A DNA stretch of 7,686 nucleotides from Acidobacteria bacterium AH-259-L09 (lineage in GTDB: Bacteria > Acidobacteriota > UBA6911 > RPQK01): NCBI GenBank assembly GCA_027717875.1, contig JALLOL010000114.1, forward strand, positions 1 to 7,686, in the 5' to 3' direction. The notes beneath the pieces are model-generated. The model was not told the origin of the DNA. It did no database searches and was given only the letters and a program-made list of their open reading frames with translations. The position numbers and the translations under genes were made by a program. The first letter of the stretch is position 1; each line of letters opens with the position of its first letter. Below are positions 1 through 6,585 of this stretch, one piece after another.

Positions 1-28
1 GTCGGGAACTATGATATTCTAAGCTGCG

Positions 29-1630
29 GTGTCGAATTTCGTTCATCCCATCAAACTGGAAATCTATCGAAATCTCTTTTCCTCGATTGCACAAGAGATG
101 GGAACTGTCCTGAGGCGAACTGCCTATTCTCCCAATATTAAAGAGCGAAGAGACTACTCCTGTGCTCTATTTGACGGCCCCGGTCAGCTGGTGGCCATGG
201 GAGATCACATGCCCGTACATCTCGGGTCGATGCCGCTTTCGGTGCGAGCTGCAATCAATGCTTTTCCTTTGCGCCCCGGTGATGTCGTGCTTCTTAACGA
301 CCCCTTTGCAGGAGGAACCCACTTACCAGACATTACCATGATCGCAGCTCTTTACGAGCCATCTAATCCATCTCGGCCGGTTTCCTATCTGGCGACTCGA
401 GCGCATCATTCTGACGTTGGTGGGATGTCTCCGGGCTCAATGCCTCTCAGTGGGGACATTTTTCAAGAAGGGATTCGTATACCTCCGCTGAAGCTCTATG
501 AAGCCGGCAGGCTCAACCGAGAGCTGTTGCGATTTCTCCTTTACAATGTTCGAACTCCGATGGAGCGAGAGGGAGATCTGGCCGCTCAAGTTGGATCGCT
601 AAAAGTTGGAGAAAAGAGACTGCTCGCTCTCATACATAAAAATGGTCGCGCGGAAGTAACAGCGTACATGAAAGCACTGCAAGACTATGGCGAAAGAATA
701 ACGAGACGACTTATTTCCCGGGTTGCGGACGGTCGTTACAGCGCCGAGGATCTCCTTGATGGTGATGGAGCAGCGGAAGGACTCTCTAAAGGGCAATCCA
801 TCAAGATCAAAGTCGCTGTCGAGATCGCCGGAGAAAAGATGAAGGTCGATTTCAGCGGCTCGGCGCCGCAGGTGCCAGGATGCTTCAATGCAGTCGAGGC
901 GATTACCCTTTCAGCCGTTTACTATGTGCTGCGCTGCCTGGCACCCGAGGACACTCCTACCAGCGCGGGTTTGATGCGCCCTGTGAGAGTCATTGCTCCA
1001 CAGGGAACGATTGTGAACGCCAACTACCCCGCCGCCACTGCAGGGGGCAATGTCGAAACCTCTCAGCGTATTGTGGATGCGCTCCTCAAGGCTCTTTGTG
1101 CTGCACTGCCCGACGAGATACCCGCTGCCAGCAGTGGTACCATGAACAACCTGTCGCTCGGTGGCATTCACCCCGCTACGGGTGGGCCTTTTTCTTATTA
1201 CGAGACGATCGGAGGTGGAATGGGAGCAGGTCCCCGGGGAGATGGGGACAGTGGCATTCACACCCACATGACCAACTCCTTAAATACGCCAATCGAAGCG
1301 TTTGAACGTCATTTCCCTGTACGCGTCCAAGAGTACCGGCTGCGCCAAAAGTCCGGTGGCAGAGGCAAATTTCGTGGAGGTGACGGTATTGTCCGAAGCC
1401 TTGAGATGTTAGCCGATTGTCAGGTCACGCTGCTTTCCGAACGCCGTCGACATCCTCCTTACGGACTCAAGGGCGGGCGCTGCGGCAAGACAGGAAATAA
1501 CTATTTAATTGTCAAAGGGCAACGGAAAAAGCTTCCGGGCACATTCTCGCTTCCTCTCTTAAAAGGCGATATCATCCGCATCGAAACGCCCGGAGGGGGC
1601 GGTTGGGGAAAGAACGCTCAACAGAGATGA
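29..1630 (+). CDS. hyuB: Hydantoinase B / 5-oxoprolinase-type beta subunit
   Basis: This 533-residue protein belongs to the HyuB family (N-methylhydantoinase B, C-terminal half of 5-oxoprolinase, acetophenone carboxylase relatives). With HyuA, these enzymes use ATP to open or activate a cyclic amide or similar substrate in the cytoplasm. Family blocks seen here: HPIKLEIYRN (6-15), RRDYSCALFD (40-49), LNDPFAGGTHLPD (89-101), RAHHSDVGGMSPGSMP (124-139), GIHTHMTNSLNTPIEAFE (409-426), RGGDGIVRSLE (449-459), ERRRHPPYGLKGG (471-483) and a terminal TPGGGGWG (520-527). Length is normal for the family. The GTG start at 29 is chosen because family N-termini begin next to the DPITLEIIRN-like block; an in-frame TAA lies at 20-22, and no clear Shine-Dalgarno is visible. 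The HyuA partner should lie upstream, off the window. The stop overlaps the next gene's ATG (ATGA), so the two are probably translationally coupled. The exact substrate cannot be read from sequence. Confidence 0.93.
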   Translation: MSNFVHPIKLEIYRNLFSSIAQEMGTVLRRTAYSPNIKERRDYSCALFDGPGQLVAMGDHMPVHLGSMPLSVRAAINAFPLRPGDVVLLNDPFAGGTHLPDITMIAALYEPSNPSRPVSYLATRAHHSDVGGMSPGSMPLSGDIFQEGIRIPPLKLYEAGRLNRELLRFLLYNVRTPMEREGDLAAQVGSLKVGEKRLLALIHKNGRAEVTAYMKALQDYGERITRRLISRVADGRYSAEDLLDGDGAAEGLSKGQSIKIKVAVEIAGEKMKVDFSGSAPQVPGCFNAVEAITLSAVYYVLRCLAPEDTPTSAGLMRPVRVIAPQGTIVNANYPAATAGGNVETSQRIVDALLKALCAALPDEIPAASSGTMNNLSLGGIHPATGGPFSYYETIGGGMGAGPRGDGDSGIHTHMTNSLNTPIEAFERHFPVRVQEYRLRQKSGGRGKFRGGDGIVRSLEMLADCQVTLLSERRRHPPYGLKGGRCGKTGNNYLIVKGQRKKLPGTFSLPLLKGDIIRIETPGGGGWGKNAQQR

Positions 1631-2733
1631 AAATCGGCGAGATCATTTTGCGGGAGATTCGCCTTTCCCTGGTTAATTGCTTTGAGACTAGTTTCGGGAG
1701 GACGCATGAAAGGCGCGTGCTCTTAGTAGAAGTTCGTTGCGGTCACACAGCGGGTTGGGGCGAATGCACAGCGGGCGAGGGACCTTTTTACAGTTATGAG
1801 ACAGTGGACACAGCCTGGTCGATCCTCACTCACTTTGTTTTGCCTCGTATTGTTCATGGTTCCTTCGAGAGTCCTGAGGAATTTCCTGAAATGTTTGCAG
1901 CAATTCGCGGCCATCACATGGCGAAGGCTTGTGTCGAGGCGGCACTTTGGGATGTCCAGGCGCAAGAACTTCATCGACCTCTGTGGAAGCTTCTAGGTGG
2001 TACTCGGGAAAAGATTCCTTGCGGTGTTTCCATCGGAATTCAAGAAAATCCACACGCTCTTCTGGAGAAAATAGAAAAGGAGCTGGAAGCCGGCTACCAC
2101 AAGGTCAAAATCAAGATCAGGCCAGGGTGGGATGTCGACATTGTGCGTCTGATCCGAGAGCATTTTCCAGAAATCTCCTTGATGGTGGATGCCAACTGCG
2201 CTTACAGTCTGCAGGATGCCGAACGCTTAAAAGAGTTGGACAGCTTCGGCTTGCTAATGATCGAACAACCGCTGGATTATGACGACCTTTTCCATCACTC
2301 CAAGTTACAAGCCCAGATTGCAACCCCGATTTGCCTGGATGAATCAATTCGCCACGCACGCGATGCCGCGCTCGCCTGCCGGCTGAAGGCCTGCAAAATT
2401 ATTAATATTAAAATAGGCCGGGTGGGGGGACTGAGCGAGGCCAAACGTGTGCATGATCTGTGCAAGGAGCAAGGTCTTCCAGTCTGGTGTGGGGGAATGC
2501 TGGAGAGTGGGATCGGGCGGGCCCATAACATTGCACTTTCCACCTTGGAGAACTTTAGCATTCCCGGGGATGTCTCCGCCAGCAAGCGCTACTATGAGCG
2601 TGATACCGTTTGCCCCGCCGTCGAAGTCACCCCGGATGGATATATCCTTGCCCCCCAAGCACCAGGCCTCGGTTACCAACCAGACCGGGAATGGATTGAC
2701 CAGTTAACAGTTCGAAAAGAAACATTCGCCTGA
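1627..2733 (+). CDS. menC: Enolase-superfamily o-succinylbenzoate synthase / N-succinylamino acid racemase
   Basis: This 368-residue enzyme matches the MenC/NSAR branch of the enolase superfamily, whose members dehydrate SHCHC to o-succinylbenzoate, racemise N-acyl amino acids, or do both. N-terminal capping domain: FETSFGRTHERR (19-30) and GWGECTAGEGPFYSYETVDTAW (43-64). Barrel residues: the KxK pair K161/K163 in KIKIRPGWD, metal ligands D188 (VDAN), E213 (IEQPL) and D238 (LDES), the second base K262, and GGMLESGIGRAHN (289-301). R265 in KIGR lines up with Arg266 of the Amycolatopsis racemase, an arginine reported to favour racemase activity in promiscuous members. The start is ATG 1627, not the in-frame TTG at 1603: it gives the family N-terminus and an ATGA overlap with hyuB. 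Pairing with hyuB and no visible men genes favour an N-acyl amino acid racemase role. This is an inference; the menC symbol reflects family only. Confidence 0.88.
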   Translation: MKIGEIILREIRLSLVNCFETSFGRTHERRVLLVEVRCGHTAGWGECTAGEGPFYSYETVDTAWSILTHFVLPRIVHGSFESPEEFPEMFAAIRGHHMAKACVEAALWDVQAQELHRPLWKLLGGTREKIPCGVSIGIQENPHALLEKIEKELEAGYHKVKIKIRPGWDVDIVRLIREHFPEISLMVDANCAYSLQDAERLKELDSFGLLMIEQPLDYDDLFHHSKLQAQIATPICLDESIRHARDAALACRLKACKIINIKIGRVGGLSEAKRVHDLCKEQGLPVWCGGMLESGIGRAHNIALSTLENFSIPGDVSASKRYYERDTVCPAVEVTPDGYILAPQAPGLGYQPDREWIDQLTVRKETFA

Positions 2734-2754
2734 ACTTGCTGCATTTCCGGATTC

Positions 2755-2803
2755 AGTGTAAACTTGCTTGTCAGTGAACTGTTAAATCAATTGACCCATC
2801 TAA
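2755..2803 (+). promoter_or_regulatory. Candidate control region upstream of the kinase gene
   Basis: The 86-bp gap before the kinase holds three things. AGTGTAAACT at 2755-2764 has its last nine bases repeated in reverse complement at 6413-6421. GAACTGTTAAATCAATTGAC at 2776-2795 is 16/20 identical to a site ahead of the ECF sigma gene. TGAACTG (2775-2781), 15 bases, then CATCTAA (2797-2803) resembles an ECF-type -35/-10 pair. No GG-N10-GC sigma-54 core and no good sigma-70 pair were found here. A short dyad, AGGGCGGCCCT (2808-2818), covers the Shine-Dalgarno AGGG just before the ATG. The promoter class is a guess. Confidence 0.3.
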
Positions 2804-2819
2804 TATTAGGGCGGCCCTC

Positions 2820-3977
2820 ATGCACAGTCTTCGTCAAAAGCTGCTCCTTTTCATCTTGCCTCTCTGTCTGACTCCTCTGATCGGGATCTCCATTTTTTCT
2901 TACTATCAGGCCAAGAAACGGATTACGGAGGATCGTATTGTCCTTTACCTCGAGCAAATTGCCGTGAACATCGCGGACACGATCCGACTGACTCTTCTGG
3001 AGAAGACAGAAGAGACAATTTCCATGAGCCTGTACAGTGAATTCCGGGATTATTTGCTTAAGCGCACAACCAAGCCTCCCCAAGTCTTGCTGGACCAACT
3101 TGTGGCCATTCATGAAGTCTACGATGTGCTGGCTCTGTTTGACATCGATGGCAATCTGCTCTTGACCAACAGCATCAATCGAAACCGCATTGAAGAGTCC
3201 CTCGATGCGGAGAAACTAAAAATGATACGGGGCCAAAAGCTGGTTCGTTACACTCCTGATTCCAGCTGGCTGCAGCAAGTGCGCAGCGGCCATTTTGGCT
3301 ATGTGGACTGGTACGCTTCAGAACTGATTCGGAATCTCTACGGCTACTACGAACAAGACATTGCCTATCAATATGGCATCAGTTTTGCTACGCCCATTAT
3401 GGACGAACGCGGCGTTGTGGTGGGTGGAATTCTGGCACTCATGAGCTGGCAGTATATCCAGGAGATCTTGGATAAGGTGGAAGAGGATTTTGAGCAGCGA
3501 TCGCTTAGCTCGGGCTACGCTTTTCTTTTTGGCAGTGATCGCAACACCATCATCGGGCACAAGTACCGGCGGAACCGCAACTACCATCGTTTTGACGTCG
3601 ATGACGTGGCAGTTGCCCGGGACAACTACGGACTCCTTTTGGATGAGGACCTCCAGTTGAACGATCTGCGAGAGGCCTTGCTGGAAGGAGCGACTCACTT
3701 CCGCTACCAATACCCCGCCGGCACGGCCAAGATCAGTGGACTGGCTCCAATTAATCACGAGTTTTTTGAATGGATGTGTGGCGTTGGTATCAATGACGAA
3801 GACATTTTCGCGCCCGTACAGGATCTGCTGAAGAAGTTGATATGGGTGGCTTCCCTATCGGCAATCGCGGTGGTTGTGCTGACCTTTTCTGTGGCTCGGC
3901 AGATCACCATCCCCCTGAAGAAATTAACTTTGGGGGGCAAGGGTCATCGCCGGGGGAGACCTCACTCAGAGAGTTGA
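2820..3977 (+). CDS. Sensor histidine kinase, N-terminal part (Cache sensor, HAMP start); frameshifted
   Basis: This is the sensing half of a membrane histidine kinase. Residues 1-7 are cytoplasmic and basic, residues 8-28 form a first membrane helix, and residues 29-338 should lie outside the membrane. The second membrane helix is about 339-358, followed by the HAMP start ARQITIPLKKLTLG (359-372). The outer region looks like a double Cache domain: VYDVLALFDIDGNLLLTNS (100-118), ISFATPIMDERGVVVGGILALMSWQYIQEIL (187-217) and a second lobe around GYAFLFGSDRNTIIGHKYR (232-250). Such domains usually bind small molecules; the ligand is unknown. ATG 2820 has AGGG eight bases upstream. After residue 371 the frame runs into unrelated sequence (GKGHRRGRPHSES) and stops at 3977. 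Removing one G from 3932-3937 restores the HAMP and joins it to the catalytic part ending at 4953, giving a 710-residue kinase of ordinary layout. Confidence 0.87.
   Translation: MHSLRQKLLLFILPLCLTPLIGISIFSYYQAKKRITEDRIVLYLEQIAVNIADTIRLTLLEKTEETISMSLYSEFRDYLLKRTTKPPQVLLDQLVAIHEVYDVLALFDIDGNLLLTNSINRNRIEESLDAEKLKMIRGQKLVRYTPDSSWLQQVRSGHFGYVDWYASELIRNLYGYYEQDIAYQYGISFATPIMDERGVVVGGILALMSWQYIQEILDKVEEDFEQRSLSSGYAFLFGSDRNTIIGHKYRRNRNYHRFDVDDVAVARDNYGLLLDEDLQLNDLREALLEGATHFRYQYPAGTAKISGLAPINHEFFEWMCGVGINDEDIFAPVQDLLKKLIWVASLSAIAVVVLTFSVARQITIPLKKLTLGGKGHRRGRPHSES
3932..3937 (+). other. G6 tract with a +1 frameshift inside the kinase HAMP domain
   Basis: The kinase reading frame changes at this run of six G. 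With five G the codons read KKLTLGARVIAGGDLTQRVE, a textbook HAMP, and continue through [19 protein letters not shown] into the kinase core. With six G the product stops 13 codons later. The extra base may be a sequencing or assembly error, a true mutation, or slippage-based on/off variation. The sequence cannot decide, but perfect domain continuity on both sides shows the ancestral gene was one frame. Confidence 0.9.
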
Positions 3978-4026
3978 AGTTTCGAGTCAAGACGAAATCG
4001 GTGAGCTGGCGAAAACATTTAACGAA

Positions 4027-4953
4027 ATGGCCCAGTCGCTGGAGGAAAGGAGTCGCGCCCTGGTTGAGTTAAACAAAAAGCTTGAAGAAAAGGTGCGGGA
4101 ACGTACTCGCGAGCTGGAAGAGACGAATCAACAAGTCCGGGAGGCCTACCAGGAATTGAAGCAGACTCAGGTTCAGTTAATCCAGAGTGAAAAAATGGCT
4201 TCGCTTGGCCAACTGGTCGCCGGTATTGGTCACGAAATCAAAAATCCCTTGAATTTTATCTACGGAAACACTGATTTTTTGAGAGCCTACATTCAAAACT
4301 TGAAGCAACTCATCAAACTTTATGAGAGCGAGGCCAAACTGAAGCCCGAGGGCGTCAGGAAGCTAGGGTCCCTTAAAAAGGAAATGAACTATTCATTCAT
4401 GCTCGAAGACCTCAACACGTTGATTCGCAATTTCGAGGAGGGTGCCAAACGGATCCACTCCGTTATCACCGACCTGAAGACCTTTTCACGGATGGACAGT
4501 GACCAATTTCAGTCGGTTAATATTCACGAGCCCATTGACCTTGCGCTGAATCTGCTTCATAACGAGTACCGCGATCGGATCGACATTCACAAGGAATATG
4601 GCGATGTTCCTCGTGTCGAGTGTCATCCCGGGAAAATAAGCCAAGTTTTCATGAACCTCCTTGCCAATGCTTGTCAGGCGATTGGGACCGCCGGGGATAT
4701 TTGGATTCGAACCTTCTCTGAGGACGGCATGGCCGTTGTTGAAATCGAGGACAGCGGGGTGGGCATCGAACAGGAGCATTTGGGGAAGATCTTCGAACCG
4801 TTCTTCACCACTAAGTCGGTGGGCAAGGGAACCGGTCTGGGACTGAGTATAAGCTACAGCATCATCCAACAACATCAGGGGGAAATACGGGTGGAAAGCC
4901 AAAGGGAAAAAGGGACGAAATTTTCCGTAAGACTCCCCTTGAGTCCGGCGTAA
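4027..4953 (+). CDS. Sensor histidine kinase, C-terminal catalytic part (coiled coil, HisKA, HATPase)
   Basis: This is the cytoplasmic kinase half, in a different frame from the sensor half. Numbering from Met 4027 (residue 403 of the repaired 710-residue protein): coiled coil about 5-54, HisKA with the phospho-accepting His69 in [10 protein letters not shown] (68-77; His471 repaired), and a long second helix region 84-156. The ATP-binding domain follows: N box NLLANACQA (210-218), G1 EDSGVGI (241-247), F box FEPFF (256-260), G2 GKGTGLGLS (266-274). All catalytic boxes are intact and the type resembles NtrB/HPK4-class kinases. Its frame is open upstream to the G tract, where it completes the HAMP. 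ATG 4027 has no convincing Shine-Dalgarno, so independent translation of this half is doubtful. It should phosphorylate the response regulator encoded 18 bases downstream. Confidence 0.88.
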   Translation: MAQSLEERSRALVELNKKLEEKVRERTRELEETNQQVREAYQELKQTQVQLIQSEKMASLGQLVAGIGHEIKNPLNFIYGNTDFLRAYIQNLKQLIKLYESEAKLKPEGVRKLGSLKKEMNYSFMLEDLNTLIRNFEEGAKRIHSVITDLKTFSRMDSDQFQSVNIHEPIDLALNLLHNEYRDRIDIHKEYGDVPRVECHPGKISQVFMNLLANACQAIGTAGDIWIRTFSEDGMAVVEIEDSGVGIEQEHLGKIFEPFFTTKSVGKGTGLGLSISYSIIQQHQGEIRVESQREKGTKFSVRLPLSPA

Positions 4954-4971
4954 GTTCGGAAGGCTGAGAAA

Positions 4972-6387
4972 ATGACGGGAAAAAGGCACAAGCTTTTGAT
5001 TGTGGATGATGAACTGGCCAACCTGCAAAAACTGAAGCGCACCTTTGTCGACGAGTTTCAGGTTTACCAGGCAAGAAATGCAGAAGAGGCACTGGCTCTG
5101 TTGAAAGATCGGTCATTTACCGTGATTGTAACCGATCAAAAAATGCCGGGAATGAGCGGGGTTGAGCTGCTCGGGGAGCTGCTTGAGGTCTGCCCTGACA
5201 CGGTGCGGATCATTCTCACCGGTTACACAGACGTGGACGACCTAATGGATGCCATTAATAGGGGACAGGTGGACCGTTACGTGACCAAACCCTGGGAGCC
5301 GCATTCCTTAAAACTGCTGGTCAAGCAGGAGGTGGAAAGATGGGAACTCCGCAGGGAAAACGAGCGCTTGTCGCATCAACTGAAGCTTGCCAACGAACGT
5401 CTGGAGAAGGAAAACCGGAAGTTGAAACAGGAAATGGAGTGGCTCAGGGATTCGGAAAAGCACTTGGTCTATAAGAGCCGTGCCATGCAGGAGCTCCTCG
5501 ACCTGTTGGATCGGGTGGTCGTCACCGACTCAACAGTTCTTATTCAGGGAGAGACAGGTACCGGTAAAGAACTTTTGGCTCGTTACATCCACGAGAAGAG
5601 CTCACGGCGAGATCAAGCCTTTATTCCGGTCAATTGTGCAGCGATTCCGGCTGAGCTGGTGGAAAGCGCTTTCTTTGGGCACAGACGGGGTGCCTTTACC
5701 GGAGCAACCGAGGACAAGAAAGGATATTTTGAGCTGGCCGACAGCGGTTCGCTCTTTCTGGATGAAATTGGCGAGTCGCCCATGGAGCTGCAGGTCAAGT
5801 TGCTGCGCGTGCTTCAGGACGGTGAAATTTTTCCGGTAGGAGCACAGCGTTCCAAGCAGATCGATGTACGCCTGATCGCTTCCACCAACCGCAGCCTCAG
5901 CCATCGAGTTGAAGAGGGACGATTTCGCCAGGACCTGTTTTTTCGACTCAATGTCTTCTCGGTGTTTGTACCTCCCTTGCGAGCGCGCAAGGAAGACATC
6001 GAGGCACTTTCCCATTTTTTCTTAGAACGCTTTGGAAATCGACTGACCAAAGATGTGCCTGGATTTGAGCCCGCCACGCTGGAAATACTCAAAGACTATG
6101 ATTGGCCGGGCAATGTTCGGGAGCTGGAGAATGAAATTGAGCGGATGCTTATCCTATCTGACCCGGGTCAGCCTGTTTCTCCCACCATGGTCTCCGAGCG
6201 TATTCGTTTTCACGACGGCCTGGTTGATTCTCGAGGATTGTTGAGAGAAAAGCTGGCTGAGCTGGAACAACGACTTATTCTCGATGCCATAAAGGCTCAC
6301 CATTACAACAAAAGTCACGCAGCTGAAGCCTTGGGCATCAGCCGGCAAACCATCATCGCCAAACTGAAGCAGTACGAAAATCGTTAA
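4972..6387 (+). CDS. NtrC-family sigma-54-dependent response regulator
   Basis: This 471-residue cytoplasmic activator has the full NtrC layout. The receiver domain (about 7-120) has acidic pair D12/D13, phospho-acceptor D55 in VTDQKMPG, T83 in ILTGYTD and K106 in TKPWEP; the TKPW form is like HupR/HoxA receivers. A coiled coil follows (about 118-160). The AAA+ domain (about 165-395) has Walker A GETGTGKE (193-200), the sigma-54 contact loop GAFTGA (240-245), Walker B LFLDEIGE (261-268), an arginine-finger region RFRQDLFFRLN (317-327) and sensor II WPGNVREL (378-385). A Fis-type helix-turn-helix ends the protein (NKSHAAEALGISRQTIIAKL, 446-465). An intact GAFTGA means it can act with RpoN. The gene lies 18 bases after the kinase stop, with AAGG/GAG upstream of ATG 4972, so it is probably co-transcribed. 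The likeliest target visible is the sigma-54 promoter at 6544-6560. Confidence 0.95.
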   Translation: MTGKRHKLLIVDDELANLQKLKRTFVDEFQVYQARNAEEALALLKDRSFTVIVTDQKMPGMSGVELLGELLEVCPDTVRIILTGYTDVDDLMDAINRGQVDRYVTKPWEPHSLKLLVKQEVERWELRRENERLSHQLKLANERLEKENRKLKQEMEWLRDSEKHLVYKSRAMQELLDLLDRVVVTDSTVLIQGETGTGKELLARYIHEKSSRRDQAFIPVNCAAIPAELVESAFFGHRRGAFTGATEDKKGYFELADSGSLFLDEIGESPMELQVKLLRVLQDGEIFPVGAQRSKQIDVRLIASTNRSLSHRVEEGRFRQDLFFRLNVFSVFVPPLRARKEDIEALSHFFLERFGNRLTKDVPGFEPATLEILKDYDWPGNVRELENEIERMLILSDPGQPVSPTMVSERIRFHDGLVDSRGLLREKLAELEQRLILDAIKAHHYNKSHAAEALGISRQTIIAKLKQYENR

Positions 6388-6390
6388 CTA

Positions 6391-6421
6391 AACTTACACT
6401 AAGTGTCTAAATAGTTTACAC
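6391..6421. promoter_or_regulatory. Candidate activator-binding cluster (enhancer) upstream of the sigma gene
   Basis: Just after the regulator stop, three related elements sit in 31 bases: AACTTACACT (6391-6400), AAGTGTCTAA (6401-6410) and AGTTTACAC (6413-6421). The first two form a perfect 11-bp dyad ACACTAAGTGT at 6396-6406. The third is the exact reverse complement of GTGTAAACT at 2756-2764, ahead of the kinase gene. The cluster lies about 150-180 bases upstream of the predicted sigma-54 start, the usual distance for NtrC-type enhancers. The binding protein is inferred to be the neighbouring regulator. Confidence 0.4.
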
Positions 6422-6471
6422 CCGCTTTACCTTCGCGTTTTCAATCACTTAAGCCTCTTTGCTGGCACAAT

Positions 6472-6491
6472 GAGCTGTTAACCGAATTGAC
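6472..6491 (+). promoter_or_regulatory. 20-bp motif shared with the kinase upstream region
   Basis: GAGCTGTTAACCGAATTGAC here matches 2776-2795 at 16 of 20 positions, giving GARCTGTTAANNNAATTGAC. Both copies lie in non-coding DNA ahead of regulatory genes. This copy is about 80-99 bases upstream of the predicted sigma-54 transcription start. It could be a binding site for the response regulator or another shared factor. Confidence 0.35.
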
Positions 6492-6543
6492 AGTCCCCCC
6501 GGTGTGTTTCGCTTAACTTGTTTAATAACAATAAGTTGTGCAA

Positions 6544-6560
6544 TTGGCACAATCCTTGCT
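6544..6560 (+). promoter_or_regulatory. Sigma-54 (RpoN) -24/-12 promoter of the ECF sigma gene
   Basis: TTGGCAC (6544-6550), five bases, then TTGCT (6556-6560) matches the RpoN consensus TTGGCAC-N5-TTGCW. The spacing from the -24 GG to the -12 GC is the invariant ten bases. The predicted start is near 6571, right before GGAGG at 6573-6577, giving a leader of about 15 bases. Its strand and position fit the sigma gene that starts at 6586. An RpoN-dependent activator is encoded immediately upstream, which supports use of this site. Confidence 0.85.
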
Positions 6561-6572
6561 TAGCTTCTCAGT

Positions 6573-6577
6573 GGAGG
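6573..6577 (+). promoter_or_regulatory. Ribosome binding site fixing the sigma gene start
   Basis: GGAGG lies eight bases before ATG 6586. A longer in-frame reading from GTG 6538 would put the sigma-54 promoter inside the coding sequence and has no Shine-Dalgarno, so the ATG is preferred. Confidence 0.85.
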
Positions 6578-6585
6578 TCACGATC

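Noticed and set aside
1..22. Possible 3' end of an upstream gene (hyuA)
   Set aside because: TAA at 20-22 and TGA at 12-14 could each end an upstream gene, but too few codons are present to recognise HyuA or choose a frame.
880..1305. 141-residue + strand open frame inside hyuB
   Set aside because: It is an out-of-frame shadow of hyuB with no recognisable domain.
1603..1626. Longer start (TTG 1603) for the racemase gene
   Set aside because: It adds eight residues (MGKERSTE) before the family N-terminus; the ATG with ATGA overlap is the better start.
2808..2818. AGGGCGGCCCT as a transcription terminator of the hyu operon
   Set aside because: The dyad is only five bases per arm with a one-base centre, has no T-run and lies on the kinase ribosome binding site.
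6463..6477. Second TGGCACAAT as another sigma-54 promoter
   Set aside because: The nine bases repeat at 6545-6553, but here no GC lies ten bases after the GG (the nearest is at eight), so the -12 element is missing.
6538..6585. Longer start (GTG 6538) for the sigma factor
   Set aside because: It would place the sigma-54 promoter inside the gene and lacks a Shine-Dalgarno, while ATG 6586 has GGAGG at ideal spacing.
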